Notes under the pieces: generated by a model | Told to the model about the DNA's origin: nothing | What the model saw: the letters and a program-made list of their open reading frames with translations, nothing else | The model's database searches: none | Translations under genes and position numbers: made by a program | Part shown: in pieces, positions 16,762-23,744 of the stretch | Numbering within the stretch: position 1 is the first letter of the stretch | Layout: the number at the start of each line of letters is the position of its first letter | Source: Pseudomonadota bacterium | Lineage (GTDB): Bacteria > Pseudomonadota > Alphaproteobacteria > Sphingomonadales > Sphingomonadaceae | DNA: 64,000 nt | Assembly: GCA_021847605.1 (NCBI GenBank) | Contig: JAJZQN010000001.1 | Span: 62,001-126,000 of the forward strand | Direction: 5' to 3'

Positions 16762-16797
16762 CTAACCCGGAGGCGGGTGGCTACGTCTCCGGGTTAG
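16762..16797 (+). terminator. Hairpin terminator behind the ParB-like gene
   Basis: Perfect 11 bp arms CTAACCCGGAG (16762-16772) and CTCCGGGTTAG (16787-16797) with a 14-base loop, starting 6 bp after the stop codon. Only a weak CTTTCG tail follows, so termination may be partly Rho-assisted. Confidence 0.7.
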
Positions 16798-16851
16798 CTT
16801 TCGCCAGTCATCGAGGCCCCGCCGATACGCCTGAGTGGCTCCGCAAATTTC

Positions 16852-16872
16852 GCCCCGGCCATTGGCCGGGGC
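16852..16872 (-). terminator. GC-rich hairpin between convergent genes
   Basis: GCCCCGGCC (16852-16860), loop ATT, GGCCGGGGC (16864-16872). It lies 15 bp beyond the stop of the convergent minus-strand gene at 16888 and probably ends its transcript. Confidence 0.65.
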
Positions 16873-16887
16873 ATTGTCGCGTCCCTT

Positions 16888-17337
16888 TCAAGCCGCCCCG
16901 GTCAGGAGCATGATTTCATCAGCGATTTTCTCCAGCAATGGGTCGGGATCAGGCTCGGAATTGAACATGAAACAGCGATTACCGATCCGCAGCTTGGTCA
17001 CGACGGCATCCAGTGCGGGGGCAGGCGTGCGAACGAGAGCCCTGGCGGATTTCTCATAGGCGTCGATCCATTCGCCCCATGAATCTTCGGCGTCATTGGC
17101 TTCATCGCTCGATGCCTCGCCATGGCCAAATGCATCGAGGACGGGGCGGATGCTGTCGCGGTGGAAGCGATCCATCGCCTCCTTGGCGGCGCGCTCCGCC
17201 GCAACCGCCCGGTTCCAGTTCAGCGCGACGTTTCTGGCTTCGGGTGAAGCGTGTGCAACCGCCGGGACGTTCACCAATACCGGTATGCAAGACAAGGCGC
17301 GCATGACTTCGCGCCGCGAGGACGTTAAGGGCTTCAT
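16888..17337 (-). CDS. Exported hypothetical protein
   Basis: 149 residues from the ATG at 17337, which has GGAAGGGA 8 bases upstream; the longer frame to 17427 lacks this. The N-terminus (KPLTSSRREVMRALSCIPVL then NVPAVAHA) looks like a twin-arginine-type or short Sec signal. The mature part is helical and acidic (NRAVAAERAAKEAMDRFHRD, EDSWGEWIDAYEKSARALV), ending in a strand-rich FNSEPDPDPLLEKIADE. Small proteins of this kind recur in sphingomonad islands next to ParB-like genes. No known family recognised; convergent with the parB-like gene. Confidence 0.6.
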   Translation of the reverse strand: MKPLTSSRREVMRALSCIPVLVNVPAVAHASPEARNVALNWNRAVAAERAAKEAMDRFHRDSIRPVLDAFGHGEASSDEANDAEDSWGEWIDAYEKSARALVRTPAPALDAVVTKLRIGNRCFMFNSEPDPDPLLEKIADEIMLLTGAA

Positions 17338-17499
17338 AGCCGTATCCCTTCCAGTCAGGGTTATGGTCAGGCCCGACGCCGGTGTTCCCGCACCGCGTTG
17401 GGCCGCCCAGCGTTGTGCCGGACACAACGAGCATATCCCTCGTTCCGCACCGCCGCAATCCGCTGAGATCTGCTCGCAACCTCACCCCTCAAACAGAGA

Positions 17500-17533
17500 T
17501 GGCCCGCCACAAGTTGGGAACTGCGGCGGGCCA
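17500..17533. repeat. 9 bp inverted repeat in the gap before the NT/HEPN operon
   Basis: TGGCCCGCC (17500-17508) and GGCGGGCCA (17525-17533) are perfect complements around a 16-base loop. There is no T tract. Its position 380 bp before the operon start would fit a structured RNA leader or an operator. Confidence 0.5.
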
Positions 17534-17658
17534 AGGTTGCACGAGGATGGTGCTCGCCGTGGACGCTATCATAGTCTCTGACATAGGCAAGCAGGCATTG
17601 TTGCATTGCACAAATTTCGGTGCGCTGGCCGCTTTTTCTCTCCGACATTTGCTGATAT

Positions 17659-17686
17659 GCTGCCCGCGCGTTGCGAAAAGGGCAGC
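17659..17686. repeat. 7 bp inverted repeat in the gap before the NT/HEPN operon
   Basis: GCTGCCC (17659-17665) and GGGCAGC (17680-17686) with a 14-base loop that includes GCGAAAA. Function unknown. Confidence 0.4.
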
Positions 17687-17916
17687 GCCGGGACTGGTAA
17701 TCCCGATCCGAAATCTCTCCCGAGAGCAGCATGCTTTTCGGGGTGCCGTCGCATATGTCCAGGCCTTCGGGCTAAAAGCGGCGGCGCATGTCTTCGGATC
17801 ATGTTACCAGCCCCGGTGGCTCCCGCGTCTCAGCGCGCGGGAGTTTCGGGACCGTTTTGCCGCATCCGCCCCGTTCCTTCCGCCTCATCCGCTCTGGATG
17901 CGGACCGGAGGTTCCC

Positions 17917-19140
17917 ATGGCCGAGGACCATGATGGACGCGCGCCGACGCTTGCCGCTCAGGCGAAGCATGATCGTGAGATGTCCGATTACTACGAGATG
18001 CGCGACCGCATTATCGCCCGCGTGGCTCATCTCGATCCCTACCCCCGAATGGCGATCGAGCGCGCGGTGCGCGTGCTGCGGGCTTATTTCATCGATCGCC
18101 GCAATCGCGCACCGCGTCACGGCACGCTGGAAGGCTTGATGCTGGTCGGCAAGAATGCCGATCCAGCGGCGAAGATCGCATGGGATCGCGAGCCGCTCCT
18201 GTTCGAAATATGGGCTTTCGTCGACCATGAGGCCTATAAGGGAAAAGAGCGCTATTGGGGCCGCGCCCAGGCCGTCCTCAGGTCCCAGCTCGGGCGCGCG
18301 ATAGAAGTCGAGCTATCCGTCTTCACCATCGCCGAGGCCGGGCGCTTTCTCCTGACCAATAGCTGGCTGGCAGAGCGTTATGACGGCGGTATCGTGCTGT
18401 ACGACCGGGCGATGGACCCGCCGCGAAGTTCGGATGCCGAGGCTGCCCATGAGCGCATCGCTAATGCGGCCGAGGCACTGGACGAGCCGCAACGGATCGC
18501 CTTCCAGCGCTACCGTACCCACGGCTTCGACCTTGGGCGGATATCCCGCGCCCTGCGCACCAGCGAGGCGGAGGCGAGGATGATCCTCGCCGAGGCATTC
18601 GGCGCGCTTCTGGCCGAGGTCGGCGACGAAGCGCGCACACGTACCTTGCGTTCCCATCTTGGCAACCATCCCCGCCACAATCTCGACCTCTACCACCGCC
18701 CCGGCGACTTCGACCGCCTGCTTGCCGTCACCTTCTACCGCCGCGCCGTCGATCATGTCGGCATGATGGTCGAGGCGCATGCGCGCGACCGTGCCGGGAA
18801 GATCGTGCAGGAGGCAGCCTACGCCACGGAGTTCGCGCTCAAGGCCCTCCTGCTCCATGTGGGCTACTCCGAAGACTGGAACCGACGGTTCATCGGGCTC
18901 GATCTGGAGGGCACGATGAGACACGCCCGCGCGAACGGGCTGGAGCCACCTAGCGACGAACTCGAACGGCTGATCACGCCGCTATCGGACTATCATCGCG
19001 GTGGCAGAACGCCCGATCAGGCGCGCGCCGTTCTCACGGCGCTCCCTCCCGCCGAAATCGTCGAAACGGCGGCGACGCTGGTTGCCGATGTGGGGACCAT
19101 CACCGGCTATGCCGGTCTGCTGGGGGAGGAATTGCCATGA
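17917..19140 (+). CDS. Nucleotidyltransferase-like / sigma4-like / HEPN-like fusion protein
   Basis: 407 residues from the ATG at 17917, behind a CCGGAGG site. Three parts are visible. Residues about 65-165 look like a nucleotidyltransferase fold (LEGLMLVGKNADPAAK, LLFEIWAFVDHEAY, EVELSVFTIAEAGRFLLTNS) in which the usual GSxARG and DxD signatures are missing; LLFEIW stands where the acidic pair should be. Residues about 185-232 form a sigma-region-4-like helix-turn-helix (DEPQRIAFQRYRTHGFDLGR, ISRALRTSEAEARMI). Residues about 264-392 form a HEPN-like helical domain (TFYRRAVDHVGMMVEAHARD, AAYATEFALKALLLHVGYSE, TPLSDYHRGGRTP). The stop overlaps the start of the next gene. Family calls are from pattern recognition; the molecular role is unknown. 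Confidence 0.65.
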   Translation: MAEDHDGRAPTLAAQAKHDREMSDYYEMRDRIIARVAHLDPYPRMAIERAVRVLRAYFIDRRNRAPRHGTLEGLMLVGKNADPAAKIAWDREPLLFEIWAFVDHEAYKGKERYWGRAQAVLRSQLGRAIEVELSVFTIAEAGRFLLTNSWLAERYDGGIVLYDRAMDPPRSSDAEAAHERIANAAEALDEPQRIAFQRYRTHGFDLGRISRALRTSEAEARMILAEAFGALLAEVGDEARTRTLRSHLGNHPRHNLDLYHRPGDFDRLLAVTFYRRAVDHVGMMVEAHARDRAGKIVQEAAYATEFALKALLLHVGYSEDWNRRFIGLDLEGTMRHARANGLEPPSDELERLITPLSDYHRGGRTPDQARAVLTALPPAEIVETAATLVADVGTITGYAGLLGEELP

Positions 19141-20075
19141 TGCTGCACACCGACCTCGATCATCTATCCGGTTCCATGCGCGAGGAACTGCGCCGGGTTA
19201 CGGCCCTGTTGTTCGAGGGCTTCGATGACCTTTGCGCCCAGAAGCGCGCCCAGCGCTACAAGACAGCCCGGATAGACAAGCTAATCCTTTACGGGGCGCA
19301 CGCCGACCGGGATCAGGCATCGATTCCAATGCTCACGCCTGCGCCCATCCGGCTTCTGGTTGTCGTCAACCATAACCGGATCGCGGCGCGCCGGGACGAT
19401 TGGGCGCCGATCCGCGATCGCCTGCGGCGCGCATGGGAAGTGGGCGAGATAACCCACCCGGTGCGGCTGTGCGTGCACACGCTCAGCCATGTGAACCACG
19501 CCCTCGTTCATGGCGTCCCCTGGTTCGTCACGATCGCGACCGACGGGATTGCGCTCTATCAGGCCAGCAGTGCGCGCCTCGAAGCGCCGCGAAGGCTGCC
19601 TGCCGCACGGCAGCGGGAGCGCGGGCATGGCGAGTTCGTGCGCTGGTATGATCGGGCCGGTGATTTCCTAATAGGGGCGGCCTTCTTCGAGAAGCGCGGC
19701 AATGCGCCGATGGCTGCCCTCCTGTTGCACCAGGCCAACGAGCATCTCTACCAGTGCGTGGCATGGTCGCTGACCCTGGGCGGGCTGCGCACCCACGCTC
19801 TCGACGAACTGCGCGAGGTGGCCGAATATCTCGACAGTCGCCTTGCCCTCGCATGGCCGCAGGAGACGCCTTTCGAGCGGCGTGTCTTCGGCTGTATCCG
19901 GCGCGCTTATGTCGAGGTGCGCTACGGGCGCTCATACCGGATTACGCCTGCGGAAGTGGCCTGGGCCATGGATTGCACCGCCGCTCTCTACAAGCTGGTG
20001 CAGGCTGTATGCATCGAAAGGCTGGAGGCGCTGGAGGAAGGTCCACAGGAGGCGGATCATGTGCAGTTTGCCTGA
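19137..20075 (+). CDS. Nucleotidyltransferase-like and HEPN-like domain protein
   Basis: 312 residues; the start ATGA overlaps the previous stop by 4 bp. Residues about 45-145 form a nucleotidyltransferase-like domain (IDKLILYGAHADRDQASIPM, PIRLLVVVNHNRIAARRDDW, VTIATDGIALYQ), again without the acidic DxD. Residues about 165-290 form a HEPN domain (FVRWYDRAGDFLIGAAFFEK, AALLLHQANEHLYQCVAW, ending in AYVEVRYGRSYRIT, the typical last-helix phrase of HEPN proteins). This is the combination often annotated as nucleotidyltransferase and HEPN domain-containing protein in sphingomonad islands. No Rx4-6H RNase motif is evident. Likely acts in a complex with the products of the genes either side. Confidence 0.75.
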   Translation: MMLHTDLDHLSGSMREELRRVTALLFEGFDDLCAQKRAQRYKTARIDKLILYGAHADRDQASIPMLTPAPIRLLVVVNHNRIAARRDDWAPIRDRLRRAWEVGEITHPVRLCVHTLSHVNHALVHGVPWFVTIATDGIALYQASSARLEAPRRLPAARQRERGHGEFVRWYDRAGDFLIGAAFFEKRGNAPMAALLLHQANEHLYQCVAWSLTLGGLRTHALDELREVAEYLDSRLALAWPQETPFERRVFGCIRRAYVEVRYGRSYRITPAEVAWAMDCTAALYKLVQAVCIERLEALEEGPQEADHVQFA

Positions 20076-20634
20076 CCCCACGGCCGATATGCGCACCGCC
20101 TATCTCGATGCCGTAAAGCGCCTGCCGGTGCTTTCCCGCGTGGTGCTCAGAATGCATCAGGCCGACGATCTCGCTTTTGAAGAGATCGCTCGCCGCCTCT
20201 CCATCGACATGACTGCGGTGATGGCCTGCATCGCCGAGGCGCTGGGGATGATCGTCGCCATGCTCGACGGCGACAAGCCAAGGCGCTGGCGAGCCGCCCA
20301 GATCAGTCCTACCGAGCGAGTATTGCGCGAGCGACATCGACGGTATTGCACGGATCGTTTGTGCGCCATGGGCATCGACAAGCCGGTCGTCTGGAAGCGG
20401 AGGATGGACGACGACCTTAGCGTCGCGATCCTGCTGATCGAGACGTTGCCGGAACCACTGCGGGAAACCGTCCTTCTATTCTCCGCCGAGAAATTGTCCC
20501 TGGATCAGATCGCCGCGCGGATGTCGATCACACGGGAGAACGTCTTCGAGCGCATGTCGAGCGTGCTCGATGTGGTCGAGAATGGCCCGAAGCGCTTCGA
20601 GGACTGGTTGCGAATGCTGGGCGCAGACGCCTGA
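20059..20634 (+). CDS. Double sigma-region-4-like helix-turn-helix protein
   Basis: 191 residues from the ATG at 20059, which overlaps the previous gene by 17 bp and has CAGGAGG upstream. Two similar modules of about 48 residues are visible: residues 21-68 (RLPVLSRVVLRMHQADDLAF then EEIARRLSIDMTAVMACIAE) and 128-175 (TLPEPLRETVLLFSAEKLSL then DQIAARMSITRENVFERMSS). Each has the sigma-70 region 4 pattern, but there is no region 2, so it cannot act as a normal sigma factor. A third related module sits in the protein two genes upstream. Probable DNA-binding partner or regulator of this operon. Confidence 0.72.
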   Translation: MCSLPDPTADMRTAYLDAVKRLPVLSRVVLRMHQADDLAFEEIARRLSIDMTAVMACIAEALGMIVAMLDGDKPRRWRAAQISPTERVLRERHRRYCTDRLCAMGIDKPVVWKRRMDDDLSVAILLIETLPEPLRETVLLFSAEKLSLDQIAARMSITRENVFERMSSVLDVVENGPKRFEDWLRMLGADA

Positions 20635-20638
20635 AACT

Positions 20639-20896
20639 TCAGCCGCCCTTGGCAAACAGCCGGTAGAACAGTTCCTCGCTACGACGACGACCTTCAAGTG
20701 TCAGCACGACTGATTTTGCCTTGCCCACCGGGTCGAGGATCAGGTCTTGCGCATGCAGACGATCCAGCGCGTCCCAGTCGAAGGACTTCCAGGCTCTTGC
20801 CGTGCCGAACAATCGGTGCTCGCCATGCAGCGTCAGGAACATCAGCGCCAGCACCGCCTCATCGATCCGGTCGGTGTCGATATCCGTATCGTCCAT
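20639..20896 (-). CDS. DUF6429-family protein
   Basis: 85 residues from the ATG at 20896 (GGGAGATG upstream); the longer frame has no ribosome site. Recognised phrases: DTDRIDEAVLALMFLTLHGE, ARAWKSFDWDALDRLHAQDL and VVLTLEGRRRSEELFYRLF. This compact helical family is common in alphaproteobacterial islands and transposon-rich DNA, with unknown function; its shape (short winged-helix-like) suggests nucleic-acid or protein binding. Convergent with the preceding operon, 4 bp away, and followed on the same strand as the small genes at 20970-21734. Confidence 0.8.
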   Translation of the reverse strand: MDDTDIDTDRIDEAVLALMFLTLHGEHRLFGTARAWKSFDWDALDRLHAQDLILDPVGKAKSVVLTLEGRRRSEELFYRLFAKGG

Positions 20897-20969
20897 GCCA
20901 CATCTCCCGAGGGTATCGGGCGAGCATGATATAACCTGGGGAAGCAATCGTCACGACATCGCGGGGCGC

Positions 20970-21161
20970 TCAGTCCTGCATTGTCGCAGTCGATTGCGCC
21001 GCCGGCGGCGTCTCGGCTTTGAGCGCGTTGGTGATCATCGCCGCGAGCGTCTCTTCCGCCCGCGCACGGACACCGGCATCTTTCGCTTCGAGATCGTGCC
21101 TGACCCATTGTGGTGCGCGCTCCACCACGCCGAGAATGATAGCCTGCATATGTTCGTCCAT
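20970..21161 (-). CDS. DUF6771-like small protein
   Basis: 63 residues: MDEHMQAIILGVVERAPQWV, RHDLEAKDAGVRARAEETLA, then AMITNAL. The phrase ERAPQWVRHDLEAKD followed by VRARAEETLAAMI matches the short sphingomonad family I know as DUF6771; the family number is from memory. Fully helical, no membrane segment, no catalytic motif. It sits between the DUF6429 gene and a longer hypothetical on the same strand, 9 bp after the latter, so the three probably form one transcript. Confidence 0.72.
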   Translation of the reverse strand: MDEHMQAIILGVVERAPQWVRHDLEAKDAGVRARAEETLAAMITNALKAETPPAAQSTATMQD

Positions 21162-21170
21162 GGCCCGGCA

Positions 21171-21734
21171 TTATGCGCCGGGCGACGCGTCGTCATCAAA
21201 AATTGCGGACCAATCAGCATCGGCGCGATAGCGTTCGAGCTGCGGTTCAGACAGCCACACGCGGGGATATTCCATTGGGCCATCGCCTTCTCTTGCCGCG
21301 CCATGGTTCTTTCCCCCGCTTTGCGGCGGAACCACCCAACCAAAGCGCCGCCGCCGGAGCGCCCGCAATTTGGGCCTGAACATGTTCAAGACCGATGGTG
21401 GGAGCAGCGGGGCACCGAAATTGTCATCTATCCATTCCAGCACCAGCAGTGCGCCTTCGCGCGTGCGCAGATCGGCTACGCCGACGAAGAGCAAAGCCTC
21501 GGCGAGATCGTCGAGAAGCAGCGCAAGCCGGAGGGCGGGTTGGCGCGCGATCAGGCGTTGAAAGATGTCGTATCGCTGCCTGCCCTTGCCGATGGTATCA
21601 AGTTTTGCCCAAATTCTATCTTCGCCGCGCGTCAGTCCCGCCAGCGCGTAGAGTTCGAACGTACTGCTCTTGATCGCGAAATCGCGTCGCACAGCGTCCT
21701 GATGGATGAGCGCAGCATCGTTGCGCAAAACCAT
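21171..21734 (-). CDS. Hypothetical island protein
   Basis: 187 residues from the ATG at 21734; a TTG at 21764 would add ten residues, and neither start has a clear ribosome site. The N-terminal two thirds is well ordered (DAALIHQDAVRRDFAIKSST, FELYALAGLTRGEDRIWAKL, LALLLDDLAEALLFVGVADL), followed by an Arg-rich, Trp-containing tail (PMEYPRVWLSEPQLERYRAD). I recognise it only as a repeated neighbour of DUF6771 and DUF6429 genes in sphingomonad elements. No enzymatic motif. The gene starts 31 bp downstream of the aspartic-protease-like gene on the same strand. Confidence 0.6.
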   Translation of the reverse strand: MVLRNDAALIHQDAVRRDFAIKSSTFELYALAGLTRGEDRIWAKLDTIGKGRQRYDIFQRLIARQPALRLALLLDDLAEALLFVGVADLRTREGALLVLEWIDDNFGAPLLPPSVLNMFRPKLRALRRRRFGWVVPPQSGGKNHGAAREGDGPMEYPRVWLSEPQLERYRADADWSAIFDDDASPGA

Positions 21735-21764
21735 CGGAAAGGCGGGATCAATTAGCACAGGCAA

Positions 21765-22928
21765 TCAAAGAAAGGGGGTCAAAGCGAAGCGAACAGATCG
21801 CGTCTGATCGCCGTTCGCGACGGATAGTTCCACGCTTTTACCCGGAGGCCCCGTGATGCTCGCGATCGCCGACCGGAAATCGAGACCGGCAATCCGATCC
21901 CCGACCTGAATGCCAGCTGCCTTGCCAGGACTACCGGTCCCCACGGCCACGACACGGATTTCGTTCCCTTTGCTTTCCAGCCATAGACCCGACATCCCAT
22001 AACGCTCCGGCAAAGGCGCGGCATCGGAATGGCGCTGCAACCAAAGGGAACGTGTCCTGACTTCCGTCGAGAGGTTGAAGCCGCGAAGCATCGACAGACC
22101 GACGATGCCGTCATGACCCCGCGCGCCATCAGAGGGGCCACGCAGCAGGACCAGCGGTCGATCGAGACGCTGACCGGCAAATTGGGCGTTATCGGCCCGC
22201 ACGATTCTGCCGATCCCGCCACTGCCACCAATCCCGCTTGTCGCCTGCGGGGTGAAGGGCCGCGCATCATCCCATAACCCCAGGCGGCGCGCATTGTCGT
22301 AGCTGATCGAGATGGCCCCTGGCGCGCCTGTATCGAGCAGACAATCGAGAACCATGCCGTTGACTTGTATATCGCCGTACAAGCGGGGCGAAGCAGCGTT
22401 GCGGCCCAGTGTGCCGTCACTGCGAATCGCACGTTCCAGCTTCACAAATCCCACACGCTCGGGACGACCATCCGGATAGGCTCGCCATTCGCCTGCCTCG
22501 ATATTGAGATCGCTATCGACGGTCGTCAGAATCCCTGCGGCCAATGAGCCGCGCACCCGAGGGCCGAAACCTCCGTCTATGGCCGAAAGAGACACGACGG
22601 GTTGTCGCGCGCCACCGCCGAATATGACGTCCCTTGCGGTGTAACTGCCGAGCACTGCTTGCCCACCGACACCGCGCGTTCTGACCGAACCCGTTGATTG
22701 GAGCTTCAACTCGCGAGCGAGCTTCGCATCGATCAGGCTACCGGCCCCGCCTGTGTCCAGCAGAAACAGATATGGCCCGTTGCCCGAGATCGTAACCGGC
22801 ATCACTACGCGACCATCCAGAAGAGCAATCTTGCTGACGATCACACGCCCTTCCTGAGCGAGAACGGGCCTTGCAAACCCCGCGATCAGGGTGAACGCAA
22901 ATCCGCTCAGAACATCACGCCTTTGCAT
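21765..22928 (-). CDS. Two-domain retropepsin-like aspartic protease with PDZ domain
   Basis: 387 residues from the ATG at 22928 with AGGAGACC upstream; longer frames are unlikely. The N-terminus (QRRDVLSGFAFTLIAGFARP then VLAQ) is a signal peptide with a twin arginine. Two aspartyl-protease half-domains follow, each with a DTG: LFLLDTGGAGSLID at 58-60 and CLLDTGAPGAIS at 199-201. A C-terminal PDZ module spans about 310-375 (VVAVGTGSPGKAAGIQVGDR, IAGLD). Two DTG units in one chain could form a pseudo-dimeric active site, like pepsin-type enzymes. Probably periplasmic. Unusual cargo between mobilization genes and island proteins. Confidence 0.82.
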   Translation of the reverse strand: MQRRDVLSGFAFTLIAGFARPVLAQEGRVIVSKIALLDGRVVMPVTISGNGPYLFLLDTGGAGSLIDAKLARELKLQSTGSVRTRGVGGQAVLGSYTARDVIFGGGARQPVVSLSAIDGGFGPRVRGSLAAGILTTVDSDLNIEAGEWRAYPDGRPERVGFVKLERAIRSDGTLGRNAASPRLYGDIQVNGMVLDCLLDTGAPGAISISYDNARRLGLWDDARPFTPQATSGIGGSGGIGRIVRADNAQFAGQRLDRPLVLLRGPSDGARGHDGIVGLSMLRGFNLSTEVRTRSLWLQRHSDAAPLPERYGMSGLWLESKGNEIRVVAVGTGSPGKAAGIQVGDRIAGLDFRSAIASITGPPGKSVELSVANGDQTRSVRFALTPFL

Positions 22929-23071
22929 GGCGGTCCGGTCTCCTTCCGTGCGAGATATAGGGCCTGCGCCAATGATCGATTGCTTCATGCGAGAAGATTT
23001 CGATATCAGACCCAAGTCAACCCTTTCGAGGCACACCGAACGCAGCTTTGCCATCCTCGCTAGCGTCGGAC

Positions 23072-23305
23072 CTACTTCTCGTTCGCTGCATCCACCTCGA
23101 ACGCACGCTTGCCCTTACGCTTCCACAGCGCCAGTGCATTCACTCGTTCCTCGCCGCGCAACCTGTCCGCCACGCTCAGGAATGCGCCGTAGAGCGTGGC
23201 GCGATCATCGTCGGTCAGTTCGACCAGCTCCGCCTTGATGACCAGGCCGCCCAACTCGATCAGATGCCGAGTGCGTTCTCGGCGTTTGATGGCCCAGTCC
23301 CGCAT
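23072..23305 (-). CDS. Conjugal transfer protein TraD-like (second copy), start uncertain
   Basis: At least 77 residues from the ATG at 23305: RERTRHLIELGGLVIKAELV, LTDDDRATLYGAFLSVADRL, WKRKGKRAFEVDA. This is the second small TraD-type protein of Ti-like mobilization regions. The same frame reads on upstream with family-like sequence (GRKALSRSTAALHRLEARKA) to about 23395 with no ATG, overlapping the end of the first TraD gene; either a rare start codon is used there or one of the two genes has shifted frame. Function in the family: relaxosome accessory DNA-binding protein. Confidence 0.62.
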   Translation of the reverse strand: MRDWAIKRRERTRHLIELGGLVIKAELVELTDDDRATLYGAFLSVADRLRGEERVNALALWKRKGKRAFEVDAANEK

Positions 23306-23327
23306 GTCGGTTCGCGCCTTTCGTGCT

Positions 23328-23633
23328 TCAAGCCGATGCAGCGCCGCCGTCGAGCGGGAGAGCGCCTTCCGGCCGTTGGTCAGATCGCGGCGCAGGCTGA
23401 CGTGCCTTGCCCTGAAAGAAGGTCGCGCCCGCCTTGCGCCAGACCTCCTTTGCGGCGGCATCCTTGCTTGCGACAGCACCGAGCAGAGCGCCCGCCAACA
23501 GATCGGCGTCGAGCGCATCGGCCCCGGTTGCCGCGACCAGTTCGCCAAGCTGGCGCACACGGCGTTCCTTGATGGCCTTCGCCTTGTCGGCGAGGGCTTT
23601 GAGTTCCGAATCGAAGTCCTTGGGCTTGCGCAT
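23328..23633 (-). CDS. traD: Conjugal transfer protein TraD-like (Ti type)
   Basis: 101 residues from the ATG at 23633 with GGAGACTTT upstream. MRKPKDFDSELKALADKAKA, then VRQLGELVAATGADALDADL and KEVWRKAGATFFQGKARQ are the hallmarks of the small TraD proteins of Ti-type plasmids, which assist the TraA relaxase at oriT. Not to be confused with the F-plasmid TraD coupling ATPase. The C-terminal tail (about 25 residues after FFQGKARQ) is longer than usual and overlaps the next coding frame. Divergent from traA across the candidate oriT. Confidence 0.82.
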   Translation of the reverse strand: MRKPKDFDSELKALADKAKAIKERRVRQLGELVAATGADALDADLLAGALLGAVASKDAAAKEVWRKAGATFFQGKARQPAPRSDQRPEGALPLDGGAASA

Positions 23634-23744
23634 CGTAAAGTCTCCATTGAGCGACGATGCGGCTATGATAGAAGAAGGCAGGCGGTGATGCAGTAGAGTC
23701 GCTGGGACTGGATGACACCGCCTAGTCCCTGCTCGGATTTTATT

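Larger units (their letters stand above)
17338..17916. other. Intergenic region with two hairpins, no gene found
   Basis: 580 bp between divergent genes. Open frames here are shadows without credible composition or ribosome sites. Two inverted repeats stand out (17500-17533 and 17659-17686). The end of the region carries the CCGGAGG ribosome site of the downstream gene. It may contain the promoter and control sites of the nucleotidyltransferase/HEPN-like operon. Confidence 0.45.

Noticed and set aside
17367-17732. 121-residue minus-strand frame upstream of the exported hypothetical gene
   Set aside because: No ribosome site or known pattern; it overlaps the GGAAGGGA site and start of the better-supported gene.
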